Shown one piece after another: positions 25,854 to 36,400 of a stretch of DNA of 59,180 nt. Both the position numbers and the translations under genes were made by a program. The notes beneath the pieces are model-generated. The model was not told the origin of the DNA. It saw only the letters and a list, made by a program, of their open reading frames with translations, and made no database searches. The stretch's first letter is position 1, and every line of letters starts with the position of its first letter. This stretch comes from BOKV01 sp049289295 (lineage in GTDB: Bacteria > Pseudomonadota > Alphaproteobacteria > Rhizobiales > Rhizobiaceae): positions 1-59,180 of the forward strand of contig JBATLL010000077.1 of NCBI GenBank assembly GCA_049289295.1. Direction: 5' to 3'.

Positions 25854-27557
25854 TTATTCGCCGTCCTTGCGGTTCTTCAGTGCTGCGCCGAGAATGTCGC
25901 CCAGCGAAGCGCCGGAGTCGGTTGAACCGTACTGTGCGACAGCTTCCTTCTCTTCCGCGATCTCCAGAGCCTTGATCGACACGGCGACCTTGCGGGTCTT
26001 TTTGTCGAACTGGGTGATGCGGGCATCAACCTTCTGGCCAACGGAGAAGCGCTCGGGACGCTGTTCGTCGCGATCACGCGACAGGTCGGAACGCTTGATG
26101 AAGGAATGAATGTCGCTGTCAGCCAGACGGACCTCCAGACCATTGTCCTTCACTTCAAGAACCTCACAGGTAACGACTGCGCCCTTGCGGAGGGTGCCGG
26201 CATCGGCTGCGTCGGCGATCGGATCGCCTCCCAGCTGCTTGATGCCAAGCGAGATGCGCTCCTTCTCGACGTCCACATCAAGCACGACTGCCTTGACGAC
26301 ATCGCCCTTGTTGTAGTCCTCGATCGCTTCCTCGCCGGAGCGGTTCCAGTCGAGGTCCGACAGGTGCACCATGCCGTCAACATCGCCTTCAAGGCCGATA
26401 AACAGGCCGAACTCGGTCTTGTTCTTGACCTCGCCCTCGACGTGGGTTCCGGCCGGATGGCTGGCAGCAAAGCTTTCCCATGGATTGTCCAGGGTCTGCT
26501 TGAGGCCGAGCGAGATGCGGCGCTTGGCCGGATCAACCTCGAGCACTGCAACATCGACTTCCTGGCTGGTCGAAACGATCTTGCCGGGATGCACGTTCTT
26601 CTTTGTCCAGGACATTTCCGAAACGTGGATGAGGCCTTCGATGCCCGGCTCGATCTCGACGAACGCACCATAGTCGGTGATGTTCGTGACGCGTCCGGTG
26701 ATCTTGGCGCCGACCGGATACTTCGCTTCGATCGAATCCCATGGATCGCTCTCGAGCTGCTTCATGCCGAGCGAGATACGGTGTGTTTCCTGATTGACGC
26801 GAATGATCTGGACCTTGACGGTCTGGCCAATAGACAGGATTTCCGATGGGTGATTGACGCGACGCCATGCCATGTCGGTGACATGCAGGAGACCGTCGAT
26901 GCCGCCGAGATCGACGAATGCACCATAGTCGGTGACATTCTTGACCACGCCTTCGACGACCTGACCCTCTTCGAGGTTCTGGACGATTTCGGAGCGCTGT
27001 TCAGCACGGCTCTCTTCGAGGATGGTACGACGCGATACAACGATGTTGCCGCGGCGACGATCCATCTTGAGGATCTGGAAGGGCTGCGGATTGTTCATCA
27101 GCGGGGTCACGTCGCGGATCGGACGAATATCCACCTGCGAACGCGGCAGGAAGGCAACCGCACCATCAAGATCGACCGTGAAGCCGCCCTTGACCTGGTT
27201 GAAGATGACGCCTTCGACCTTTTCACCTGCTTCAAACAGTTTCTCGAGGCGGACCCAGCTTTCCTCGCGGCGAGCCTTCTCGCGCGACAGAACCGCTTCG
27301 CCCATCGCGTTCTCGACGCGCTCGACATAGACTTCGACTTCATCGCCCGGCTTGAGCGTGCCGTCTTTTGCCTTGGCGCCAAATTCCTTCAGCGGCACCC
27401 GGCCTTCGACCTTCAGGCCGACGTCGATGACGGCGAGGTCTTTCTCAATTGCCGTCACGATGCCTTTTACGACCGCGCCTTCGACGACGTCGTGGGTGAT
27501 ATAGGATTCCTCGAGAAGCGCTGCAAAGTCTTCCCGGCTTGGATTCATAGATGTCAT
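25854..27557 (-). CDS. rpsA: 30S ribosomal protein S1
   Basis: A 567-residue mRNA-binding protein of the small subunit. Six S1/OB repeats are visible; repeats 3 to 5 share the strands D-Y-G-A-F-V or E-F-G-L-F-I, while the first two are more divergent, as in other S1 proteins. The start at 27557 (M-T-S-M-N-P-S-R) is chosen because AGGAG sits five bases upstream; a frame-open start at 27638 would add 27 unrelated residues. The gene lies downstream of cmk, as in most Proteobacteria, and ends at a strong terminator. Confidence 0.96.
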   Translation of the reverse strand: MTSMNPSREDFAALLEESYITHDVVEGAVVKGIVTAIEKDLAVIDVGLKVEGRVPLKEFGAKAKDGTLKPGDEVEVYVERVENAMGEAVLSREKARREESWVRLEKLFEAGEKVEGVIFNQVKGGFTVDLDGAVAFLPRSQVDIRPIRDVTPLMNNPQPFQILKMDRRRGNIVVSRRTILEESRAEQRSEIVQNLEEGQVVEGVVKNVTDYGAFVDLGGIDGLLHVTDMAWRRVNHPSEILSIGQTVKVQIIRVNQETHRISLGMKQLESDPWDSIEAKYPVGAKITGRVTNITDYGAFVEIEPGIEGLIHVSEMSWTKKNVHPGKIVSTSQEVDVAVLEVDPAKRRISLGLKQTLDNPWESFAASHPAGTHVEGEVKNKTEFGLFIGLEGDVDGMVHLSDLDWNRSGEEAIEDYNKGDVVKAVVLDVDVEKERISLGIKQLGGDPIADAADAGTLRKGAVVTCEVLEVKDNGLEVRLADSDIHSFIKRSDLSRDRDEQRPERFSVGQKVDARITQFDKKTRKVAVSIKALEIAEEKEAVAQYGSTDSGASLGDILGAALKNRKDGE

Positions 27558-27759
27558 GTATACTCCTGGGGGAATGGCTCGACTGTCTGCCTTTTCCCTT
27601 TGCGCCGTGGTTCGTGTTTCAAGGGACCCGTCACTCACACTGCCTTGCGGCGTTCCGGTCTGGCCGGGTGGCGCTGATGCGAAATGACTGGCCTGTTCAA
27701 ATGCAATGGGCCGCCGCTGCAGGGATTCCCCGCCGGGGCAGCCATTCCTTCATGCTGTT

Positions 27760-28383
27760 TCAGGAGATGCGGGACCTTTCAATCAGGTCCAGTGCGCTCT
27801 CCAGTGCGGTCTCTATATCCATAGTGGACGTATCGATCAAGTGCGCATCATGCGCCGGCCTGAGTGGCGAATCAGCGCGGGACATGTCGCGCGCGTCGCG
27901 TCGCATGATATCTTCCAGTATCAGTTCATACTCTGCCTGCCCGCCTTTCGAGACAATCTCTTCGCAGCGGCGGCGCGCGCGCACCTGTGGCGAGGCCGTC
28001 ACGAACAGTTTCACGGTGGCTTGCGGCAGGACGACGGTGCCGATATCGCGGCCATCAAGAACCGCACCCGTTCCTGAATTGGCAAATCTGCGCTGCGCAT
28101 CGACCAGTGCGACCCTTACGCGTGGCATGACTGCGACCTTCGAGGCGGCTTCGCCGACATCATGGGCGGAAAGCACATCGCGGTCGAGCCTGCCCAGGTC
28201 GATGTTCCTGGCCATTTCCTCGGCAAGGTCCTCATCATCGAGCGGCAATCCGGCCTGCATGAGCGCATGGGCGACGGCCCGATATGTCAGGCCGGTATCG
28301 AGATGCGGGATGTTGAAATGGGCGGCGAGCCTTCGCGCAAGTGTGCCCTTGCCCGAAGCAGCGGGACCATCGATTGCGATCAT
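27760..28383 (-). CDS. cmk: Cytidylate kinase
   Basis: Phosphorylates CMP and dCMP to their diphosphates. The 207-residue protein has the P-loop G-P-A-A-S-G-K-G-T at residues 6-14, the CMP-binding L-D-T-G-L-T-Y-R-A-V, and V-L-D-G-R-D-I-G-T-V in the lid region. It lies 13 bases downstream of aroA and upstream of rpsA, a very common order. About 200 bases separate it from rpsA, where rpsA may have its own promoter. Confidence 0.95.
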   Translation of the reverse strand: MIAIDGPAASGKGTLARRLAAHFNIPHLDTGLTYRAVAHALMQAGLPLDDEDLAEEMARNIDLGRLDRDVLSAHDVGEAASKVAVMPRVRVALVDAQRRFANSGTGAVLDGRDIGTVVLPQATVKLFVTASPQVRARRRCEEIVSKGGQAEYELILEDIMRRDARDMSRADSPLRPAHDAHLIDTSTMDIETALESALDLIERSRIS

Positions 28384-28396
28384 CAGCGGATTGTTT

Positions 28397-29746
28397 TCAG
28401 TCAGTGATCCCGGCCCCCAGACCTTTCATCAGCGAAACAAATTGCGGGAAACTCGTGGCAATCGGGGAACCGTCATCCACGGTGACCGGCTTTTCGCTGG
28501 CCATGCCCGTGACGAGAAAGCTCATGGCGATGCGGTGATCGAGATGGGTTTCGACCACGCCGCCGCCAATGCCCTTGCCATCCGGCCGGCCTCGAACCTT
28601 CAGCCAGTCCGTTCCTTCCTCGCAATTCACGCCATTGACGATCAGGCCACGCGCCACGGCCGCAAGGCGATCCGATTCCTTGACCCGTAATTCCGCAAGA
28701 TCCTCCATGTGGGTTTCGCCTTCGGCAAAGGAGGCCGCAACCGCGAGGATCGGATATTCGTCGATCATGGAGGCAGCCCGATTGCCTGGAACATGGACGC
28801 CCTTGAGTTGCGAGTGGCGCACACGAAGGTCGGCCACTTCCTCGCCACCGGACTGGCGGCGATTTGAAACCGTGAGGTCGGCTCCCATTTCCAGCAATGT
28901 CTCGATGAGGCCAATGCGGGCAGGATTCATGAGGATGTCGGTGAGGGTAACGTCGCTATCAGGCACGATCAGTGCGGCGACGATCGGAAAGGCTGCAGAA
29001 GAAGGATCGGCCGGAACGACGATGGGCTGACCGCGCAGAGGTCCCTGGCCCGTAACGCGAATGTGGCGGGTGCCATCATTCTGTGTTTCCACATCAAGTT
29101 CGGCTCCGAATCCCTTCAGCATCTTTTCGGTATGGTCCCGGGTCATGACCTTTTCGGTGACAGTGGTGACGCCCGGTGTGTTCAGGCCAGCCAGCAGCAC
29201 GGCCGACTTCACCTGGGCGGACGGCATCGGCACCGTGTAGCGAACCGGATTGGCGACACGTGCGCCGCGAATGGTCACCGGAAGGCGTCCACCATCCATC
29301 TGCGATACAATCTGGCACCCCATCATTCGCAGGGGATCGAGCACCCTGCCCATCGGCCGCTTCGATAGCGAAGGGTCACCAATGAAGGTCGAATTGAAGT
29401 CGTAGCTGCCAAGCAGACCCATGAACAGGCGGCAGCCCGTGCCTGAATTGCCGAAATCAAGCGGGCCTGTCGGTTCCAGCAAGGCACCATTGCCGGTTCC
29501 CTCGATGATCCAGCGATCGCCTTCGCGCGTTACCCTTGCTCCCAGAGCGGCCACGGCCCTGGCGGAATTGATGACGTCTTCCCCTTCGAGCAGACCGCTT
29601 ATCTCGGTCTTTCCGCTGGCAATACCGCCAAAAATGACCGCACGATGTGAAATGGACTTGTCGCCGGGTATCGCAACGGTTCCGGTCAGAGAGCCCGAAC
29701 GCCTCGCGGAAAGCGGTTTTTTCACAGTATCGAGAGAATGAGCCAT
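28397..29746 (-). CDS. aroA: EPSP synthase (AroA), CP4-like class II sequence
   Basis: Transfers the enolpyruvyl group of PEP to shikimate-3-phosphate in aromatic amino-acid synthesis. The 449-residue protein follows the Agrobacterium CP4 enzyme closely by motif: P-G-D-K-S-I-S-H-R, G-L-L-E-G-E-D-V-I-N, K-R-P-M-G-R-V-L, M-T-R-D-H-T-E-K-M-L and R-P-D-G-K-G. At the CP4 Ala100 position (L-D-F-G-N-S-G-T-G) this protein has glycine (G102), the residue found in glyphosate-sensitive enzymes. The open frame extends to 29851, but homology places the start at the ATG at 29746. It heads the aroA-cmk transcript. Confidence 0.95.
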   Translation of the reverse strand: MAHSLDTVKKPLSARRSGSLTGTVAIPGDKSISHRAVIFGGIASGKTEISGLLEGEDVINSARAVAALGARVTREGDRWIIEGTGNGALLEPTGPLDFGNSGTGCRLFMGLLGSYDFNSTFIGDPSLSKRPMGRVLDPLRMMGCQIVSQMDGGRLPVTIRGARVANPVRYTVPMPSAQVKSAVLLAGLNTPGVTTVTEKVMTRDHTEKMLKGFGAELDVETQNDGTRHIRVTGQGPLRGQPIVVPADPSSAAFPIVAALIVPDSDVTLTDILMNPARIGLIETLLEMGADLTVSNRRQSGGEEVADLRVRHSQLKGVHVPGNRAASMIDEYPILAVAASFAEGETHMEDLAELRVKESDRLAAVARGLIVNGVNCEEGTDWLKVRGRPDGKGIGGGVVETHLDHRIAMSFLVTGMASEKPVTVDDGSPIATSFPQFVSLMKGLGAGITD

Positions 29747-29888
29747 TGTGCTGCTTTGCACCCAGAACGCCTGTTTGCCCGGAAATCGAGCCCTGAAACA
29801 CCTCGCTGAGCGAAGCCCGCGCCTGTTACCACAGCCACAAGCGTTCGTCATCCCGAAGCTTGCTGTCGCGGCGTGCTGAAATTGGGTT

Positions 29889-29917
29889 TTGACACTTGCC
29901 CTCAGTGCGTTTATGGG
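29889..29917 (+). promoter_or_regulatory. Sigma-70 promoter for the TIGR02300 gene
   Basis: TTGACA (29889-29894) and TATGGG (29912-29917) are separated by 17 bases, an almost ideal -35 with a fair -10, placed about 33 bases before the GTG start of the next gene. Confidence 0.65.
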
Positions 29918-29949
29918 AAGCGCGATTTTCCAAATGCGAGGGACGAGCG

Positions 29950-30372
29950 GTGGCTAAAGACGAGCTGGGCACCAAGCGTGTCTGCCCCGAGACGGGCAAG
30001 AAGTTCTACGATCTCAACAAGGATCCCGTGGTATCGCCATATACCGGCAAGTCCTATCCGATTTCCTTCTTCGAGGAAGTTGCGGTAGTGAAGGTGAAAA
30101 AAGAACCCAAACCAGTCAAGGAAGCGCCTGAAGCCGAGAGCGAGGACGAGCTCGAGGATGATGACGCGCCGGAGTTTGTCAGCCTTGAAGAGGCCGACGA
30201 TGATTCCGAAGACACGGTTGACGATGATGAAGACATTCCGGAAATTCCGGACGTCGATATCGAAGTCGATGACGAAGATGACGATGCGGATGACACCTTC
30301 CTCGAGGAAGAAGAGGAAGACGACGACCTGTCGGACGTGATTGGCGGCGTGGACGGCGAAGAGGAAGTGTAG
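29950..30372 (+). CDS. TIGR02300 family protein with acidic tail
   Basis: A 140-residue protein in two parts. The first 40 residues are the conserved TIGR02300 core: V-A-K-D-E-L-G-T-K-R, then C-P-E-T-G-K-K-F-Y-D-L and S-P-Y-T-G-K-S-Y-P. The single C-P-x-x-G motif resembles half a zinc knuckle. The rest is a very acidic run of Asp and Glu (about residues 60-140). The function is unknown; the family is restricted to alphaproteobacteria. The start is the GTG at 29950 with GAGGG upstream; an in-frame start further upstream would add a non-conserved leader. Aspartate-rich tails often bind metal or basic partners, which is only a suggestion. Confidence 0.87.
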   Translation: MAKDELGTKRVCPETGKKFYDLNKDPVVSPYTGKSYPISFFEEVAVVKVKKEPKPVKEAPEAESEDELEDDDAPEFVSLEEADDDSEDTVDDDEDIPEIPDVDIEVDDEDDDADDTFLEEEEEDDDLSDVIGGVDGEEEV

Positions 30373-30399
30373 GCCAGACCCCAGGGTGATTCTTTGCCC

Positions 30400-30428
30400 T
30401 TGATTTGGCTGGCGCGCGCCGCTAGAAG
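30400..30428 (+). promoter_or_regulatory. Promoter of the tRNA-Ala gene
   Basis: TTGATT (30400-30405) and TAGAAG (30423-30428) with a 17-base spacer, about 70 bases before the tRNA. The TAGAAG -10 is common for stable-RNA promoters in alphaproteobacteria. Confidence 0.55.
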
Positions 30429-30497
30429 CACGCCACAGGCGACGGAGGCTGATCCCTCCTTCGCACATCTGGCAGTTTCCCAATACTGCCAACGGAT

Positions 30498-30573
<76 letters not shown>

Positions 30574-30608
30574 GATTTCTCCAAGCCCTTGCACCAGACA
30601 GGTTCCCG

Positions 30609-31943
30609 CTAGCGTGCGAGCGCCTCCTTCAGTGCGTGCCAGCTGGCCTTCGGTGTTCGTTCGAGCGTTGCAAAATCGATGTGAACAAGGCCAAAGCGTT
30701 GCCCGTATCCCGATGACCATTCGAAGTTGTCCAGCAGTGACCAGACGAAATAGCTTTGGATGGGGAAACCTGACCGGATCAGGTCGCCCACGACGGCCAC
30801 ATGTCCATCGATATAGTCGATCCGCATCGCATCATTCACCTGCCCCTGGTCCAGCAAGTCCGGCGAAGCCATGCCGTTTTCGGTAATGTGGATCGGCAGG
30901 CCATTGGTGTATTGCGAATCAATGCGGGCAATCAAGTCGCCCAACCCCTGAGGGTAGATTTCCCAGCCTGAGCCCGTCTTGGGAAGCGGGCCGTCAACAT
31001 CGCGCCAGGCGGGCCACAAGGCGCCCGGCTCTGCTGCTGCCAGGCGTCTGGAATAGTAATTGACGCCAAGCCATTCCACCGGCTGCGAGATCACCGCCAT
31101 GTCATCAAGGTAACCGGCCGGCATGTGTGGCCCGAGCCCTTCCAGCGCTTCCTGTGGGTAATGACCCTTGAAAACCGCTTCGAGGAACCACCGATTGTAG
31201 AGGGCATCGAAGCGGGCTGCGGCCATCACGTCGGCAGGATTGTCGCTGGCCGGCAGCACCGGTTCCAGGTTCATCACGACGCCGACATTCTGCTGGCCGA
31301 TTGCGCGCATGGCCGATACTGCATTGCCATGCGCCAGCAACACATGGTGCATTGCGTGGGCCGCGGCGCGAATATCGCGGAGCCCCGGCGCATGACGCCC
31401 CATGAAATGTCCGAGCCAGGCAATACACCAGGGCTCGTTGAATGTTGCAGCGGCATGAACGCGGTCACCGATCCGACGCATGACGAGGTCGGCATAGTCT
31501 GCGAACAGGCTGGCCACATCGCGGTTTCGCCAGCCGCCTATATCGGCCAGGGGCTGCGGCAGGTCCCAGTGATACAAGGTCGAGAATGGCTTGATGGCGT
31601 TTGTGCAAAGCTCGTCGACCAGGCGGTCATAAAAGTCGAGGCCAGCCTCGTTAGCCTTGCCGCGCCCTTCCGGCAGCACCCTTGGCCAGGCGATCGAGAA
31701 GCGATAGGCATCCAGGCCGCACTCGGCCATCAAGGCAATGTCGTGGGGAAAGCGGTGATAGTGATCACAGGCGACAGCGCCATTCTCGCCGCGCGCCACG
31801 TTGCCGGGGGTGGCCGCATAGCTGTCCCAATGGCACGGACCGCAGCCACCAGCGGCGTTGCCTTCGATCTGGTAACTGGAAGTGGCTGCTCCAAAAAGGA
31901 AGCCTTTTGGGAAATCCGCGCGGGAAAAGCCCATTTTGCTCAT
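30609..31943 (-). CDS. Glycoside hydrolase family 1 beta-glucosidase
   Basis: A 444-residue cytoplasmic retaining glycosidase. The GH1 start F-P-K-G-F-L-F-G-A-A-T-S-S-Y-Q is present, with acid/base E170 in T-F-N-E-P-W and nucleophile E355 in I-T-E-N-G; V-N-Y-Y-S-R and the C-terminal W-S-L-L-D-N-F-E-W complete the sugar site. It cleaves beta-glucosides, perhaps also galactosides or fucosides. The start is set at the ATG at 31943 by homology, though the ribosome site is weak; the frame remains open far into the MFS gene upstream. It may be cotranscribed with that carrier. Confidence 0.93.
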   Translation of the reverse strand: MSKMGFSRADFPKGFLFGAATSSYQIEGNAAGGCGPCHWDSYAATPGNVARGENGAVACDHYHRFPHDIALMAECGLDAYRFSIAWPRVLPEGRGKANEAGLDFYDRLVDELCTNAIKPFSTLYHWDLPQPLADIGGWRNRDVASLFADYADLVMRRIGDRVHAAATFNEPWCIAWLGHFMGRHAPGLRDIRAAAHAMHHVLLAHGNAVSAMRAIGQQNVGVVMNLEPVLPASDNPADVMAAARFDALYNRWFLEAVFKGHYPQEALEGLGPHMPAGYLDDMAVISQPVEWLGVNYYSRRLAAAEPGALWPAWRDVDGPLPKTGSGWEIYPQGLGDLIARIDSQYTNGLPIHITENGMASPDLLDQGQVNDAMRIDYIDGHVAVVGDLIRSGFPIQSYFVWSLLDNFEWSSGYGQRFGLVHIDFATLERTPKASWHALKEALAR

Positions 31944-31998
31944 GACAGTGATCTCGATGAAAAGGGTGCTGAAAGTATCGCCTTGCAGTTCATGGCGC

Positions 31999-33279
31999 TC
32001 ACTGAGGCTTTTCCTCGGACCAATCGTCGTCGGTGTAAACCGATTCCTGGACTTCCGAACGAGGATCGAGAACACCTGACTCCGGCGTAGACAGACGTGC
32101 TGCGGGAATGCCCACGAAGTCCGTCTTGTCTTCTGCAGACACTGCCGTGCGCTGGGTGATGCGGTAGGCACCATAGGCAACCAGCGTGACATGGGCAGCC
32201 AGGGTAGCGCTGAACAGGGCCGAGGGGTGCCATTCCATGGCCACGCCACCGGCAAGCGGTCCGGCTATCGCGCCGATGCCGTAAACCAGAAGGAGGCCAC
32301 CGCTGATCTTGATATAGTTCTCCGGCGCGGCGTGATCGTAGGCATGAGCGATGATCACCGGATACATGGAATAGATGACGCCACCAAACAGGCAGGACGC
32401 CACCAGTATCTGAGCCGGGTCGGTAGGGCGGGCTATCAGAAAGAACAGGTCCACGCTGGCGGCGAGCAAACTCAGGCCGATGAGGACATAGCGGCGATCC
32501 AGCTTGTCGGACAACAGGCCGACCGGCACCTGAAACGCGGAGCCTGCAAGAAGCGACAGGCTCATCATCAGGGCAATCGTCCCGACACCCAAACCGATTT
32601 CCCCTCCATAGACGACGCCAAGCGTGCCAAAGGCACTGTTTGAAATGCCGATGAGAAACACGCCAGCGACCGCAATCGGCGAATTGCGCACCAGCACCGT
32701 GAGATCGAGGCTCGTCTCGACCAGCGGTTTGGGCTGGGCTGTCTTGGTGAGCGCAGTGGGAACAAGCGAGAGGGTGTAGAAGATCGCGGCGGCAACGAAG
32801 AATACGTAACCTTTCGCGTCTCCCAGCGTGATCAGCATCTGGCCGGCAGTCGTCGCCAGAAGGTTCACCATCGTGTAGATGCCGAAAACACGTCCGCGGT
32901 AGCGCGTCTCGGTGCGCTCATTGAGCCAGCTCTCCACGATCATGGCGGAGCCGGCAAACGCAAAACCTGCAATCGCCCGCAAGGGTATCCAGGCACCGGG
33001 ATGAATCAGCAGAAGCGAGGCGAGAACCGAGATGACGGCAAATGCGGCCATCACCGCAAAGCTCCGGATGTGGCCAGCCCTGCGCACGATCCTCGGCGTC
33101 CAGATGCAGCCTGCAATGTAGCCGATGGCCCATCCGGTACCGAGGAGGCCGAGGCTGAAATTGGAAAATCCTTCGACACTGCCACGCAGAGGCAGAATCA
33201 GGCCATTTAGACCACCGGCCACCATCAGGAAAGCAGAACCCAGAATCAACGCAAGGGTCGGTATGAGGATCTTGGTCAA
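31999..33279 (-). CDS. MFS transporter
   Basis: A 426-residue major facilitator protein with about twelve hydrophobic helices. The typical loop 2-3 motif region reads W-T-P-R-I-V-R-R-A-G-H-I-R, and the mid-loop has L-L-S-D-K-L-D-R-R-Y in the second half. The last 45 residues form a polar, acidic cytoplasmic tail. The general type resembles YcaD-like carriers, whose substrates are unknown. The beta-glucosidase gene follows 55 bases downstream on the same strand, so a glycoside or sugar substrate is possible but not shown. Confidence 0.85.
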   Translation of the reverse strand: MTKILIPTLALILGSAFLMVAGGLNGLILPLRGSVEGFSNFSLGLLGTGWAIGYIAGCIWTPRIVRRAGHIRSFAVMAAFAVISVLASLLLIHPGAWIPLRAIAGFAFAGSAMIVESWLNERTETRYRGRVFGIYTMVNLLATTAGQMLITLGDAKGYVFFVAAAIFYTLSLVPTALTKTAQPKPLVETSLDLTVLVRNSPIAVAGVFLIGISNSAFGTLGVVYGGEIGLGVGTIALMMSLSLLAGSAFQVPVGLLSDKLDRRYVLIGLSLLAASVDLFFLIARPTDPAQILVASCLFGGVIYSMYPVIIAHAYDHAAPENYIKISGGLLLVYGIGAIAGPLAGGVAMEWHPSALFSATLAAHVTLVAYGAYRITQRTAVSAEDKTDFVGIPAARLSTPESGVLDPRSEVQESVYTDDDWSEEKPQ

Positions 33280-33426
33280 TCTGGCACCAGGTGGTTCTTG
33301 ATCCGGGACAAATTGCCTGTCCCTTGAAGCGCGGTATTAATTGAGATGCCGCGCTGGTTTCTAACCACAATAGAGCAAATTGATGGCCTGGCACCACCCC
33401 GAGCGGCACTCGTAGTCCCGCCTGCG

Positions 33427-36400
33427 TCAGGCGAGCGACGCCGCGTCGGCCATGGTCGAGCCCGTCTCCTTTGATGCATCGTTTATGCGGGTGGACATCG
33501 CTTCTGCAGTACGCTGGAACGCCATGTCCAGTTCACCCAGCAAGGCTTCGCCTTTCGAAGGCTCGCCTTTCTTCGCGTAATCCTCGATCCGCTGCAGGAT
33601 GCCAGCCATGACTGACGCACCCGCGCTGAGCGACATCGACTTCAGCGCATGGGCGTCCTTGGCCGCGCTCTTCTCCGGCTCGTTGCGCAGCAGGTTCTTC
33701 AGATCAACAATCGCCGGTTCTGCATGCAGCAGGAAGAGGCCGAAGATCTTCGAAGCCATGTTTACGCCGCCCGAAGCCGAAAGGCTGTCGAGAAGCGTCA
33801 GTGTCTGTTCACTGATAAGTTCCGATTCACGCCATTCGCCCCGCACGAATTCAGGTGCTGCGTCAGGCGCTGCTTCGAGCTCCAATTCTGGTGCCATTTC
33901 TGGCGCGACTTCTGGCGTGGCTTCTGGCGTGAATTCGGGGGATGTATCCAGCCGCCGGTCAGCCTCGATCAGGTCGACGACTGGTGTATTTCCCGTTTCA
34001 GCCAGACTGATCTCATCGCCATCGCTCGCAATCTCAAGAGTGTTCTGTTCTTCCATATGTTCCGGGTGCGAAACATATTGATCGTGATGGAACTGTTCGC
34101 CCGCACTTTCTTCACGGGTTTCATCCAGTGGCTCTGCTTCCTCGAAGTCGCCAGTGGAGAGCCAAACGGATTCGTCGCGGTCAAGGGCAACTTCCTCGCG
34201 CACGTCGCTATGCTCGACTGGTTCCTGAACCATGGCGGCAGGTGCTTGTGACTGGCCTGCATGGTCACGGATCGCCTGAACGATCTGCTCGATCGTGAAT
34301 GGCTTGGTGAGATAGCCGTTCATGCCGGATTCGCGCCACTTGAGCGTTTCCTCGCCGGAAACGTGGGCGGTCAGCGCTACAACAGGCAATTCGGAGCGAC
34401 CCTCATCTGCCTCCATGCGACGGATGATACGCGTTGTCTCGAAACCATCCATGCCTGGCATCGAGCAATCCATGAAGACCATATCGAACTGTTTTATGGC
34501 TATTAGATCGATCGCCATCTCACCCGACTCGGCAAGCGTTACATCTGCTTTCAGTGTGTTCAGCGTATCGCGCAGGACCTCGCGGTTGATAAGGTTGTCG
34601 TCAACTGCGAGCACGCGAACGCCAGTGAATTCTGCATGCTGGGGCGCGCTTTGTTCGCTGCGACCAAGCGCAGCCGTTCCACGATACTCGTTGACGCGGA
34701 TTCGCTCGGACATCTGGCGAAGATCGCTGCGAACGAACGGCAGATGCAGGACGTCCTGGAGCCAGCCTTCCCTCAGGCCAGTCTCAATCGACTGGTCTGC
34801 CAGTCCGGCCAGGCCAATCGCAGGCACTGCGTCGTAGCCTAGCGGCAATCCGTGCAACATGGTCGGATCACACAGCAGCGCGTCAACCGTACGGGGATCG
34901 GGAAGGGCGCCATTGGCATTGGTGGCAACTTCGAAGCCGTTTTCTTCCAGGGCGTTGGCAAGGCAGCCCGCCGTCAGCACGCCACGTGTGGCGACGGCAA
35001 CCTTGCGTTTCTGGACAAGCGCATTGTGCATCCTTCTGGCTTCCTGGACGACCGGCAAGTTGACCTCGAACCAGAATGTCGAACCCTTGCGCAACTTGCT
35101 GGACACGCCGATCTGACCGTCCATTGCTTCAATCAGACGCTGGCTGATCGAAAGGCCAAGACCGGTGCCACCATATTTGCGTGTGGTCGACTGATCTGCC
35201 TGGGTAAAGCGTTCGAACACGGAGGCAAGCTTTTCCTCGGGAATGCCCACGCCTGTGTCCCGCACGGCACAACGCAGGCGGCAATGGCCAGCAACTGCAC
35301 CTTCCACGACCGACATCTGGATGATGACCCCGCCCGTCTCGGTGAATTTCAGCGCATTGTTGACGAGGTTCGTGATCACCTGTGTGACACGGGTCTGATC
35401 ACCCTCGACTGACCGGGGAACATCGGCGGCAACATGGAACGCCAGATCGAGTTCCTTCTCGCGCGCGCGTTCCCAGAACAGGCTTACGACACCACTTACG
35501 ACTTCATCCGGCGAGAAGGAGATTTTCTCAAGTTCAAGCTTTCCAGCCTCGATCTTCGAGATATCCAGAATATCGTTGATGATGGTCAGGAGGCCCTGAC
35601 CGGAACGCGAAATGACGTTGGCATATCTGCGGTACTGATCGGGAAGCGGTGCTGAGCTCAGCAACTGCGCCATGACAAGCATGCCGTTCATCGGGGTGCG
35701 AATTTCATGGCTCATTGTCGCCAGGAAGTCCGACTTGGCCTTGTTGGCAGCCTCTGCCTCATCCTTGGCAGCCTGGAGCTGGTGCGTTCGCGTTTCGACC
35801 TTCTGTTCCAGATTGTATCTGTAATCCCGCAACTGCTGGTCGCGGTTTTCAATGCGCGAAATCATCGTGTTGAACGAGTGGGCAAGCAGTCCGATCTCGC
35901 CCTTGACCGATTCATCGGCGCGAACCGAAAAATGGGCGTTCTTGCTGAGGCTGCGCATGAGGTATGAAAGCTTGCTCAAGGGGCGCGTCATGCGCACCAC
36001 AACACGCGAAGCAGCAAAGAAGGCGATCAGGGTTGCGACAAGCGCGATGCCCGAGTTGATGGCAAGGCCGACCATTGCTGCCACGCGGATATGGGTGATG
36101 TCCGACAGGAGATAGATCCAGCCCAGCCGCTCACCGCTCTTGCGAATTTCGGCCTGGACCCAGATGGAGTTCCTGGTCAGGAGATCGAGCGCGCTGGCGC
36201 GTGATATTTCCTGCCTTTCGGTCGACAGGAAGGTAGCTGTGCCGATATCGGCGAAGCGGCGGCCATCATTGTCCTCGATTGCGACAAAGGCGATCTCGTT
36301 CAGTTCCCGGATTGCTGTCAGGGACTGGGTCACGCCTTGGCGATCACGCGCGGCAAAATCATTGGCAACGGTGGCAGCAAGGATCGAGGCAATACCGCGC

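Noticed and set aside
26106..27677. Open frame of about 520 codons antisense to rpsA
   Set aside because: The translation is the mirror of a highly conserved S1 gene, has no recognisable family and no ribosome site; it results from codon bias.
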